A stretch of DNA of 32,812 nt from Paludibacter propionicigenes (GTDB lineage: Bacteria; Bacteroidota; Bacteroidia; Bacteroidales; JAIFNL01). Within the stretch, counting starts at the first letter, position 1. Each line of letters starts with the position of its first letter. Below the pieces are notes generated by a model. That model saw only the letters and a program-made list of their open reading frames with translations. It did no database searches and was not told the origin of the DNA. The DNA lies in contig DYNA01000032.1 of assembly GCA_020721325.1 (NCBI GenBank), positions 1-32,812 on the forward strand, given 5' to 3'. Shown piece by piece: positions 8,499 to 16,482 of the stretch. Position numbers and translations under genes: made by a program.

Positions 8499-9245
8499 TT
8501 ATTCTGTGCTAAAATTCTGATTTTTAATAGCTTCTAAAAACATTTTTGAAAATGTTTCATTGTTGGCTTTCGTATATCGAACATCTGTAAATACTTGTGC
8601 CAATGTATTTTTGTTGTTCTCGACAACAAATTTTTTATTCCACTCCAGATTTTCTTTTTCTTTATAAAATTGGTTTATCTTTTCGGCTGAATATTCTTTG
8701 TACGTTTCATAATGTACCACAGCTTCTAAAGGCAAACGCTCAACTTGTTCGGGTATTTCTTCTGCGTAACCTACTGTAAGAGTGGTAATTGGCACAACTC
8801 CTTTTGGTAAATTCAAAACATCGATAATTTTTTGAGTTAAGTAAGTTGTTGTGCCTAAATAACAAATACCCAAGCCTTTAGCTTCGGCAGCAATGGCTAC
8901 ATTTTGAGCTACCAAAAGCGCATCAATGGCAGCCGTAAAAAACGATTGAAAATTGTCGTATCCGGGTTCAGCATCGTTTTGTCTGCACCACTGGTTAAAA
9001 CGATTGAAATCGGCGCAAAAAGTAAGCACAACGGGAGCTTGTTTTACCATATTTTGCTTAAAATGGCATTCCCACAAACGGTCTTTAATTTCTTGCGACT
9101 GAGTTGCTATAATGCTATAAACCTGCATGTTACCGGTTGTAGAAGCTCTTACGCCGGCTTGTAAAATCTCTTCCAATAAATCGTTGGCAATCGGAAACAA
9201 CTTGTATTTTCGTATGCTCCTGTGTTTCAATAATATATCTATCAT
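8499..9245 (-). CDS. Nitroreductase-family FMN oxidoreductase (NfsA-like)
   Basis: A 248-residue flavoprotein of the nitroreductase superfamily, resembling NADPH-dependent NfsA/Frp enzymes. The FMN-phosphate binding motif HRSIRKY is at residues 8-14. A STTGNMQ block near 36-42 and a GLGICYLGTTT block in the middle follow the family pattern. The C-terminal tail with ETFSKMFLEAIK is usual for this group. Physiological substrates are unknown for most members. It is the first gene of the operon with the small membrane protein and the cyclotransferase-like lipoprotein, though no functional link between them is obvious. Confidence 0.9.
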   Translation of the reverse strand: MIDILLKHRSIRKYKLFPIANDLLEEILQAGVRASTTGNMQVYSIIATQSQEIKDRLWECHFKQNMVKQAPVVLTFCADFNRFNQWCRQNDAEPGYDNFQSFFTAAIDALLVAQNVAIAAEAKGLGICYLGTTTYLTQKIIDVLNLPKGVVPITTLTVGYAEEIPEQVERLPLEAVVHYETYKEYSAEKINQFYKEKENLEWNKKFVVENNKNTLAQVFTDVRYTKANNETFSKMFLEAIKNQNFSTE

Positions 9246-9298
9246 TTTATTTTCTTGCTTAGAAAAATAAATTGGATTTTTTACTGTATATTTTTTTA

Positions 9299-9306
9299 CA
9301 AAAGTA
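9299..9306 (-). promoter_or_regulatory. Likely -7 box of the nitroreductase operon
   Basis: Reads TACTTTTG on the minus strand, an exact TAnnTTTG match about 55 nt before the start codon. The TTTG at 9340-9337 is 30 nt away, too far for a standard -33 box. Confidence 0.5.
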
Positions 9307-9371
9307 GGATTAATAATTTAGAAATTAAAAAAAATCCAAAAATGTTGTCTTTTTTTTATTTTTCATAAAAA

Positions 9372-10889
9372 TTATTCCCATTTACTTTCGTCAAATTCTA
9401 CTAAATAAGTCCGTATTTCTACTTTTTCAATTTGCTCAATTTTTTCACAAATCAAATTGGGCAAACGTATATCGTTGGGATAAAAAACCAGATATATTCC
9501 TTTGTTCAAATTCAAACTATTGCAGTAATAAGCCAATTGTTTTTTTCCGGTAAGAAACTGATTTTCATAATAATATATTTTAGTTTCAATTAAATATTCT
9601 TTGGAATTTACATTGATTATCAAATCGCTTTTACCCAATCCGGTATCGGCTTCGCGGTAACTTTTTCCGTTTACTACTTGCAAAAAAGCTTGGATATACG
9701 TTTCAAAACTATACATCAAGGCACTTTCTTTTATTGATGGATAGTTTCCGTTTGCATCTTTTTCTCTGAATGTTTTAAAACCCCTTCGTTTTACATATTC
9801 TTTATAATTTTTTATAAGATTATCGAATATTAAATGACCTTTTTCATCAAAAAGTTCATCTATTATTATATTTCGTAAAATAGTTGTTTTTTCCCCATTC
9901 GTATAAGGATAAAAGGCATCATAGAGTCGTTTTTTGTAAAATGGAACCCAAAATGTAACAAAACCTTCTTCGTCTTGTTTTATTAAACCGTTGGTATGCA
10001 ATAATTTAATTGCCGGACGGTCGATTTTAAAAGGGATTTTGTCTTCGGTAAAAAGCAATCGTTCAACAAAATTACGCTCTTCGGTGGCTTTGTTTAAAAT
10101 ATTTTCAAAATTTTTGTCAATCGTTAAATTCAAATACCAATGCTCTACTTTCAAATAGTCTTGATAATCAATTATTTGCTTGCCTTCAAAATCTTCTACC
10201 AACTTTTGTGCAAATCCATTGACTAAACCCGGCTGATTAGCAGTTATTTGGCTTATTTTGCGCTTTACTTTGTCTTCAAAAAGTTGTCCCGTTTCACTTT
10301 CGTGTTGCGCTAAAAGTTCAAAAACTTCACTTTCTGTAAAATACGGAACACTCAGATTATCAGCTATATTAAAAGGTGAAGCGTTGTCGCTCACAACGCC
10401 CACAATGTTTGAAACACCCACCAAAATAACGCTGTGCAAGCTGTGTTGATAGCGCGAATGATAAACACGCCGTATGGAGTGCAAAAATTGACCAAAATAT
10501 TCTGAATTTATTCCTTCTACTTCGTCAATAATTAACACAAATTTTTTATCTGTTTTCTTTTCAATTTCATAAAAAATTTGAGATATATTTGTTTGTAATA
10601 ATTGAGTTCCCCAAAAAGTATTTATTTTGTCCACAAATTGTTGCATAAACGTTTCTATGGGCGAAATTTTGCTATCTTCAAAATTAATATGAGCTACTTT
10701 ATAACCCGTTTGCTCTAAAACTTCTGAGAGTTGTGCAAAATATGTACTTTTTCCGGTTTGTCGCGGCGCCCAAATGGTAAAATACCGCTTTTCTTTTACC
10801 AATTGCAGACCTTTTTTTATCAAATCGGTTCTGTAAATGGTATAATGTTCTTGCGCAATATTGGGTCCGGAGGTATTAAATCTTCGCAT
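9372..10889 (-). CDS. AAA ATPase with PD-(D/E)XK-like C-terminus, copy 1
   Basis: A 505-residue ATP-binding protein of a family common as isolated genes in Bacteroidota and cyanobacteria, recognised by its RRFNTSGPN start. Walker A is APRQTGKST (41-49) and Walker B VLIIDEVEG (118-126). A sensor-like stretch LVGVSNIVG is near 156-164. The middle region is probably a winged-helix lid. The C-terminus has D422 in KSDLIINV and E435-x-K437 in LIETK, the spacing of a PD-(D/E)XK nuclease fold. The protein is identical to that of the neighbouring copy. The role is unknown; selfish or defence functions have been suggested for similar architectures but nothing here proves either. Confidence 0.85.
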   Translation of the reverse strand: MRRFNTSGPNIAQEHYTIYRTDLIKKGLQLVKEKRYFTIWAPRQTGKSTYFAQLSEVLEQTGYKVAHINFEDSKISPIETFMQQFVDKINTFWGTQLLQTNISQIFYEIEKKTDKKFVLIIDEVEGINSEYFGQFLHSIRRVYHSRYQHSLHSVILVGVSNIVGVVSDNASPFNIADNLSVPYFTESEVFELLAQHESETGQLFEDKVKRKISQITANQPGLVNGFAQKLVEDFEGKQIIDYQDYLKVEHWYLNLTIDKNFENILNKATEERNFVERLLFTEDKIPFKIDRPAIKLLHTNGLIKQDEEGFVTFWVPFYKKRLYDAFYPYTNGEKTTILRNIIIDELFDEKGHLIFDNLIKNYKEYVKRRGFKTFREKDANGNYPSIKESALMYSFETYIQAFLQVVNGKSYREADTGLGKSDLIINVNSKEYLIETKIYYYENQFLTGKKQLAYYCNSLNLNKGIYLVFYPNDIRLPNLICEKIEQIEKVEIRTYLVEFDESKWE

Positions 10890-10907
10890 TTTCTATTATT
10901 TTTTTTA

Positions 10908-10915
10908 CAAAAGTA
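10908..10915 (-). promoter_or_regulatory. Likely -7 box of ATPase copy 1
   Basis: TACTTTTG on the minus strand, 18 nt before the ATG. The duplicated copy has TATTTTTG at the equivalent site, so the two copies differ in a non-consensus base while both keep TAnnTTTG. Confidence 0.5.
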
Positions 10916-10943
10916 TAAAAAATTATTATAATTACCTGTAAAA

Positions 10944-12461
10944 TTATTCCCATTTACTTTCGTCAAATTCTACTAAATAAGTCCGTATTTCTACTTTTTC
11001 AATTTGCTCAATTTTTTCACAAATCAAATTGGGCAAACGTATATCGTTGGGATAAAAAACCAGATATATTCCTTTGTTCAAATTCAAACTATTGCAGTAA
11101 TAAGCCAATTGTTTTTTTCCGGTAAGAAACTGATTTTCATAATAATATATTTTAGTTTCAATTAAATATTCTTTGGAATTTACATTGATTATCAAATCGC
11201 TTTTACCCAATCCGGTATCGGCTTCGCGGTAACTTTTTCCGTTTACTACTTGCAAAAAAGCTTGGATATACGTTTCAAAACTATACATCAAGGCACTTTC
11301 TTTTATTGATGGATAGTTTCCGTTTGCATCTTTTTCTCTGAATGTTTTAAAACCCCTTCGTTTTACATATTCTTTATAATTTTTTATAAGATTATCGAAT
11401 ATTAAATGACCTTTTTCATCAAAAAGTTCATCTATTATTATATTTCGTAAAATAGTTGTTTTTTCCCCATTCGTATAAGGATAAAAGGCATCATAGAGTC
11501 GTTTTTTGTAAAATGGAACCCAAAATGTAACAAAACCTTCTTCGTCTTGTTTTATTAAACCGTTGGTATGCAATAATTTAATTGCCGGACGGTCGATTTT
11601 AAAAGGGATTTTGTCTTCGGTAAAAAGCAATCGTTCAACAAAATTACGCTCTTCGGTGGCTTTGTTTAAAATATTTTCAAAATTTTTGTCAATCGTTAAA
11701 TTCAAATACCAATGCTCTACTTTCAAATAGTCTTGATAATCAATTATTTGCTTGCCTTCAAAATCTTCTACCAACTTTTGTGCAAATCCATTGACTAAAC
11801 CCGGCTGATTAGCAGTTATTTGGCTTATTTTGCGCTTTACTTTGTCTTCAAAAAGTTGTCCCGTTTCACTTTCGTGTTGCGCTAAAAGTTCAAAAACTTC
11901 ACTTTCTGTAAAATACGGAACACTCAGATTATCAGCTATATTAAAAGGTGAAGCGTTGTCGCTCACAACGCCCACAATGTTTGAAACACCCACCAAAATA
12001 ACGCTGTGCAAGCTGTGTTGATAGCGCGAATGATAAACACGCCGTATGGAGTGCAAAAATTGACCAAAATATTCTGAATTTATTCCTTCTACTTCGTCAA
12101 TAATTAACACAAATTTTTTATCTGTTTTCTTTTCAATTTCATAAAAAATTTGAGATATATTTGTTTGTAATAATTGAGTTCCCCAAAAAGTATTTATTTT
12201 GTCCACAAATTGTTGCATAAACGTTTCTATGGGCGAAATTTTGCTATCTTCAAAATTAATATGAGCTACTTTATAACCCGTTTGCTCTAAAACTTCTGAG
12301 AGTTGTGCAAAATATGTACTTTTTCCGGTTTGTCGAGGTGCCCAAATGGTAAAATACCGCTTTTCTTTTACCAATTGCAAACCTTTTTTTATCAAATCGG
12401 TTCTGTAAATGGTATAATGCTCTTGCGCAATATTGGGTCCGGAGGTATTAAATCTTCTCAT
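10944..12461 (-). CDS. AAA ATPase with PD-(D/E)XK-like C-terminus, copy 2
   Basis: Encodes exactly the same 505 residues as the gene downstream of it at 9372-10889, so the same motifs apply. Five coding differences between the copies are all synonymous, including changes inside the APRQ codons of Walker A. Each copy keeps its own -7 box, so they need not form one transcription unit. The gene is divergent from the FHA-ABC exporter gene across a 240-bp gap. Near-perfect identity means a recent duplication, ongoing gene conversion or an assembly artefact. There is no transposase or terminal inverted repeat around the pair. Confidence 0.85.
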   Translation of the reverse strand: MRRFNTSGPNIAQEHYTIYRTDLIKKGLQLVKEKRYFTIWAPRQTGKSTYFAQLSEVLEQTGYKVAHINFEDSKISPIETFMQQFVDKINTFWGTQLLQTNISQIFYEIEKKTDKKFVLIIDEVEGINSEYFGQFLHSIRRVYHSRYQHSLHSVILVGVSNIVGVVSDNASPFNIADNLSVPYFTESEVFELLAQHESETGQLFEDKVKRKISQITANQPGLVNGFAQKLVEDFEGKQIIDYQDYLKVEHWYLNLTIDKNFENILNKATEERNFVERLLFTEDKIPFKIDRPAIKLLHTNGLIKQDEEGFVTFWVPFYKKRLYDAFYPYTNGEKTTILRNIIIDELFDEKGHLIFDNLIKNYKEYVKRRGFKTFREKDANGNYPSIKESALMYSFETYIQAFLQVVNGKSYREADTGLGKSDLIINVNSKEYLIETKIYYYENQFLTGKKQLAYYCNSLNLNKGIYLVFYPNDIRLPNLICEKIEQIEKVEIRTYLVEFDESKWE

Positions 12462-12479
12462 TTTTTATTATTTTTTTTA

Positions 12480-12487
12480 CAAAAATA
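12480..12487 (-). promoter_or_regulatory. Likely -7 box of ATPase copy 2
   Basis: TATTTTTG on the minus strand, 18 nt before the ATG and in the same position as the box of copy 1. No -33 match at 19-21 nt. Confidence 0.45.
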
Positions 12488-12602
12488 TAAATTTATTTTA
12501 ATTTTCTATCTTTTTTTAAACCGATATTGAAAAAAAAAAAAATCAAAATCAAAATTTTTTTATTTTTTTAAAAGTTTTTTTTTTTTGAAAAAAAATAATT
12601 TA

Positions 12603-12610
12603 TATTTTTG
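12603..12610 (+). promoter_or_regulatory. Possible -7 box of the phosphorylation island
   Basis: TATTTTTG matches TAnnTTTG and lies 92 nt before the FHA-ABC start. The nearest TTTG (12584-12587) is only 15 nt upstream, short of the usual 19-21. The region is packed with A and T runs, so this is a tentative call. The rest of the 240-bp divergent gap shows only homopolymer tracts. Confidence 0.35.
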
Positions 12611-12701
12611 AAAACTATTTTTTACCAAAAAGCTAAAATGGTTTAAAATACAAACTTCTAAACAATTAAATTTTTTATAAATAGGCGCTTTAAAATTTAC
12701 T

Positions 12702-15569
12702 ATGAAAGAACAAATTTATAAATTTATTATTACCATTAAGGGAAATGAAATAAAAAAATTCGCTTTTTCAAAAGGCGAAAATGCCTCTTTAATTATTGGA
12801 CGAAAATCTACTTCCGATATTGTAATCGATTCAAATTTTGTTTCGGGCAACCATTTGCAATTGCTCAAAGACGAATACGATAATCTATTCATCAAAGACT
12901 TAGACTCCACTAACGGTACTTTCCTTAACGGAAAAAAAATACCGCCGCAAGTAAAAATACCACTAAAATTAAATGATATTGTTGCCTTTGTCGATGGTTC
13001 GGATATTCAGCTTTTGGTCTTAAAACCAAGTGGTTCACAAGCATCTGATAGCAATTTTTCGGCTCAAGGGAAAAACCTTGCCGGAAAAAATGAAATTACT
13101 ATTGGGCGAAATGCCGATTGCGATTTTGTAATTAATAATCAAATCGTTTCGCGCCGACATGCCATTTTAACCAAAAACAGCGACGGTTCATACACTTTGC
13201 GCGACAATAATTCTGCCAACGGAACGTATATCAACAACAGTTTGCTGACCGGAAGCCGCAGAATTTCAGCTACCGATACCATTAAAATTGGTCAAAAAAC
13301 TTATACTTTAAGCGATTTTATTGGCGAAAAAGCTCAACCGCAAACTCCCGATTCAGTTCACGAAGCCTCAAGTCTTCAAAAACTTTTACAAAACAAAAAT
13401 ACAATTGTCATCGGGCGAAGCAAAAATGCCAACTTAATTATTAACGATAATTTAGTTTCTCGGGAACATGCTCGAATAACAAAAGAGAACGGAAAATATT
13501 TTGTCCAAGATTTAGGCTCAACCAACGGAACGTATATAAATGAGGAAAAAGTTTTAAAAAAGCTGGAATTTAAAGCCGGCGATGAACTCCGAATTGGTTT
13601 AAAAGTTTTCAGTCTCGACCAAGCCGAGCGCGAATTGAGCGACACTACGGCTATTCGTGCCACGAATGTAACTAAAAAATTTCCAAATGGTTACGTAGGT
13701 TTGAAACCGATGAGCGTAAACATTCCGAGCCGAGCTTTTATTGCTCTCATGGGACCGTCAGGCTGCGGAAAAACTACTTTAATGAATACCCTGAACGGCG
13801 ACAATCCGGCGACCGGCGGAAGTGTTTACATTCATGGTTTGGAGCTGAAGCGAAACTATCAAATGCTCAAACAGAAAATAGGCTATGTGCCTCAAGATGA
13901 CATTGTTCACCGCGATTTGACCGTTGATAGTTCACTTTATTACGCCGCCAAATTGCGTATGAACCCCGATACAACCGAACAGGAAATTCACCAGCGCATA
14001 GACGAAGTACTTACAAGCCTGAAAATCAATCGCCCCGATATTAGGCAAAAGCCCGTTGGTAAACTTTCGGGCGGGCAGCGAAAAAGAGTTTCAATTGCCG
14101 TAGAATTATTAAATAAACCGGCAATTTTATTTCTTGACGAACCCACATCTCCACTTGACCCCGAAACCATTGACGGTTTTTTAACCAGCATTAAGGAACT
14201 GGCTGAAAAAGAGCAAACTACCGTAATTATGGTTACTCATAAACCTTCCGATTTAAACTATGTGGACAGGGTAATTTTCTTAGGCACAGAGGGTTATCAA
14301 GCTTTTTACGGAAGTGAAAACGAATTGTATGACCATTTTGAAATTAAAGACCGAAATATTATTCGTGTTTATTCCATGCTCGATACGGGAAATAAAGCTG
14401 AAACATGGAATAAAAAATGGTTAGAAGTTTCTCAAAATATAAGTTCTCAGGTAAAAGAACAAAAAGGTTTTGAACGCGAAGCTCAAAAAGTATCTTGGTT
14501 TTTGCAACTTTTCTGGCTCACCAAACGCTATGCCAACATCAAACTCAACGACAAGGGCAATATGGCTCTGCTTATGATGCAACCGATTGTTATTCCGTTG
14601 GCATTGGTTTATTTATTCGACCAACTGCAATTGGGCGTGCTGTTTATGATGGCGGTTTCAGCCATTTGGTTTGGCGTAAGCAATGCTGCCAAAGAGATTG
14701 TAAGTGAAATTCCGATTTATAAACGTGAACGTATGTTCAATTTGAACATCACAACGTACATGCTTTCAAAGATTATTGTGCTTTCCATTATTGCTTTGGT
14801 GCAAGTAACTATTTTTGTTCAAATTGTCGGTTTATTTATCAATAGTTCCAGTACGATTGATATGGTAAATATTCCGCAAGCCACGTTATTTTTGTTCTTT
14901 TTGTCGTTTTCGGCTACTTTAATGGGTTTGCTGCTGTCGGTGGTTTTCGATAATGCAGAAAAAGTGATGACTTTTATACCCATAATTTTAATTCCACAAA
15001 TTATATTTTCCGGTGTAATTGCCGATATTGACCGAAAAGACAAAGAAGTTTTCAGTTATACCATGTTTGGACGCTGGGGAACGGAAGGTTTAGCCCGAAT
15101 ACAAAGCGATTATAACGATTATAGAAAAACGGATACTGTGGTTTTGGTTATCAAAATAGGCGAAGATATTGATACAATTCCTGTTATAGATACGATTTAT
15201 CCGGGTGGAATGGTCAAATTGAAAAATAAAGTAATAAAAATTCCAAAATTTAAAGACACTCTTCTGGTAAATACTACAATAAAAAGTGTAAGTAATTCGG
15301 TGCCGAAAATGATAGTTTATTCAGATACGTTGGTCATTAAAGAAGATGGAAAAGATGAAAACACCGACAAAGACACTGTGCCACACAAAAAAACCGGTGA
15401 AAGTGAATTTAAAGGTGCCGACCCGCTCAAAAATTTAAAATTTTATGAAAATAGTAAACTTATTAACGCTTTTAATTCATTGAATAAGAATATTTTAGCA
15501 ATTAGCATCATCGATATTTTGTTATTAATTTCAATTTATGTATTTTTGAAAAGAAAAGATACCATTTAA
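12702..15569 (+). CDS. ABCG-type transporter with three FHA domains
   Basis: A 955-residue half-transporter that probably works as a dimer in the inner membrane. Three FHA phosphothreonine-reader domains come first: about 30-85 (GR, SGNH, STNGT), 132-185 (GR, SRRH, SANGT) and 235-290 (GR, SREH, STNGT). The nucleotide-binding domain (320-530) has Walker A GPSGCGKTT (351-359), signature LSGGQ (455-459), Walker B ILFLDE (475-480) and H513. Its D-loop reads SPLD instead of the usual SGLD. Membrane helices lie near 622-640, 644-662, 690-713, 728-749, 757-775 and 929-949, with an unusually long outside loop (776-928) before the last. Mycobacterial Rv1747 has the same order with two FHA domains and is controlled by kinase PknF. 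Substrate unknown. First gene of the island. Confidence 0.93.
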   Translation: MKEQIYKFIITIKGNEIKKFAFSKGENASLIIGRKSTSDIVIDSNFVSGNHLQLLKDEYDNLFIKDLDSTNGTFLNGKKIPPQVKIPLKLNDIVAFVDGSDIQLLVLKPSGSQASDSNFSAQGKNLAGKNEITIGRNADCDFVINNQIVSRRHAILTKNSDGSYTLRDNNSANGTYINNSLLTGSRRISATDTIKIGQKTYTLSDFIGEKAQPQTPDSVHEASSLQKLLQNKNTIVIGRSKNANLIINDNLVSREHARITKENGKYFVQDLGSTNGTYINEEKVLKKLEFKAGDELRIGLKVFSLDQAERELSDTTAIRATNVTKKFPNGYVGLKPMSVNIPSRAFIALMGPSGCGKTTLMNTLNGDNPATGGSVYIHGLELKRNYQMLKQKIGYVPQDDIVHRDLTVDSSLYYAAKLRMNPDTTEQEIHQRIDEVLTSLKINRPDIRQKPVGKLSGGQRKRVSIAVELLNKPAILFLDEPTSPLDPETIDGFLTSIKELAEKEQTTVIMVTHKPSDLNYVDRVIFLGTEGYQAFYGSENELYDHFEIKDRNIIRVYSMLDTGNKAETWNKKWLEVSQNISSQVKEQKGFEREAQKVSWFLQLFWLTKRYANIKLNDKGNMALLMMQPIVIPLALVYLFDQLQLGVLFMMAVSAIWFGVSNAAKEIVSEIPIYKRERMFNLNITTYMLSKIIVLSIIALVQVTIFVQIVGLFINSSSTIDMVNIPQATLFLFFLSFSATLMGLLLSVVFDNAEKVMTFIPIILIPQIIFSGVIADIDRKDKEVFSYTMFGRWGTEGLARIQSDYNDYRKTDTVVLVIKIGEDIDTIPVIDTIYPGGMVKLKNKVIKIPKFKDTLLVNTTIKSVSNSVPKMIVYSDTLVIKEDGKDENTDKDTVPHKKTGESEFKGADPLKNLKFYENSKLINAFNSLNKNILAISIIDILLLISIYVFLKRKDTI

Positions 15570-15735
15570 TTTTAAATTGTAAAATGGTTTCAGTGTTAAA
15601 AATTCGATAATGAAAATTTTAAATAGCCAAATTTAGTTATTTTTTTTTAAAAAGAGCAATTATTTTACTATTTTCTTATTTACAATTTTTAAAATTTAAC
15701 AATTAAAAAAAACAACATATAAAAAGTAAAAAATT

Positions 15736-16443
15736 ATGGAAAAATGTAAAAACGGACACTTTTACAATCCGGCTACGCACAGCCATTGTCCATACTGTCC
15801 ACAACCCGAAGGACAAAATAACAACCCGAATGAAACGGTAAAAACCAAGCAATTCGATGGAAATCAGGGCGATAAAACCGAGCATTTTAATACGAAAAAT
15901 GCCGACCCTTCCAAAACGGATATGTTTGACAAACCGGAGAATAACCACAACAAAACACAGCTTTTCGACAACGCAAACGAAACCGATGTTTTTACAAAAG
16001 ACGTTAAAAAAACTGCGATTGTAAACGAAAACAAAGAGCAAGATTGGAACAAAACCTACATAGGCATTGACGATGACGACGATTTGCCCGATGGAAATCA
16101 AGACAAACTCCGCGACAACGCACCCAGAGCGCAACGGAAACTCGTTGGCTGGCTGGTTTCGTACACCATCGACCCGCTCGGAATCGATTTTCGACTTTAC
16201 GAAGGAAAAAATGTAATCGGTTCAGCTCCCGACAACGAGATAACCGTTATGGGCGATAAATTGGTATCTTCGCGTCATGCAACCATTTTATTTAGAAGTA
16301 ATAAATTTAGATTGAAAGATGAATTTTCTACCAACGGAACGTTTTTAAACAACGAAGATATTGAAGATGAAGTGATTGCATTAACCGATGGCGATATTAT
16401 CAAGGTAGGTGCAACCTTTTTTAAATTCAGGTCTGCATTATAA
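15736..16443 (+). CDS. Zinc-finger/FHA protein with repeated KTxxF motifs
   Basis: A 235-residue soluble protein. The N-terminus (C4, H8, H17, C18, C21; CKNGH and HCPYC) looks like a small zinc ribbon. Residues 30-110 are low in structure and carry evenly spaced threonines, each followed at +3 by Phe: T37, T48, T61, T74 and T83, then weaker T93 and T107. Four of the five TxxF sites are preceded by Lys. An acidic DDDDD stretch follows. The FHA domain (about 150-230) has SSRH and STNGT, but the Arg of the phosphate-binding GR pair is Ser163. The repeats suggest a multi-phosphorylated docking platform for the FHA proteins next door (inference). The gene follows the ABC gene after 166 nt and precedes the vWA gene by 39 nt. 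Confidence 0.85.
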   Translation: MEKCKNGHFYNPATHSHCPYCPQPEGQNNNPNETVKTKQFDGNQGDKTEHFNTKNADPSKTDMFDKPENNHNKTQLFDNANETDVFTKDVKKTAIVNENKEQDWNKTYIGIDDDDDLPDGNQDKLRDNAPRAQRKLVGWLVSYTIDPLGIDFRLYEGKNVIGSAPDNEITVMGDKLVSSRHATILFRSNKFRLKDEFSTNGTFLNNEDIEDEVIALTDGDIIKVGATFFKFRSAL

Positions 16444-16482
16444 TTTTATTCTTTTTTTCTTTTTCTTATAAAAAAATAAAAT

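Larger units (their letters stand above)
9368..10919 (-). repeat. Tandem duplication, copy 1
   Basis: A 1,552-bp unit holding one whole ATPase gene plus about 30 bp of upstream DNA. It repeats at 10940-12491 in the same direction with a 20-bp spacer. My comparison found seven differences (10764, 10767, 10808, 10848, 10886, 10893, 10913), all within 150 bp at the start-codon end. The other roughly 1,400 bp appear identical. Confidence 0.95.
10940..12491 (-). repeat. Tandem duplication, copy 2
   Basis: Second unit of the direct repeat, offset 1,572 bp from copy 1. The promoter-proximal end is the only part that has diverged: two changes fall next to the Walker A codons, three more are synonymous, and two lie upstream of the ATG. 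Confidence 0.95.

Noticed and set aside
9372-12461. Insertion sequence with duplicated transposase
   Set aside because: The repeated gene has an ATPase and a PD-(D/E)XK-like motif but no transposase catalytic pattern, and the repeat has no terminal inverted repeats or target duplications. It is a plain gene duplication.
14495-14707. Overlapping plus-strand reading frame inside the ABC gene
   Set aside because: It lies wholly within the exporter gene in another frame, has no recognisable domain, and the host frame is clearly coding.
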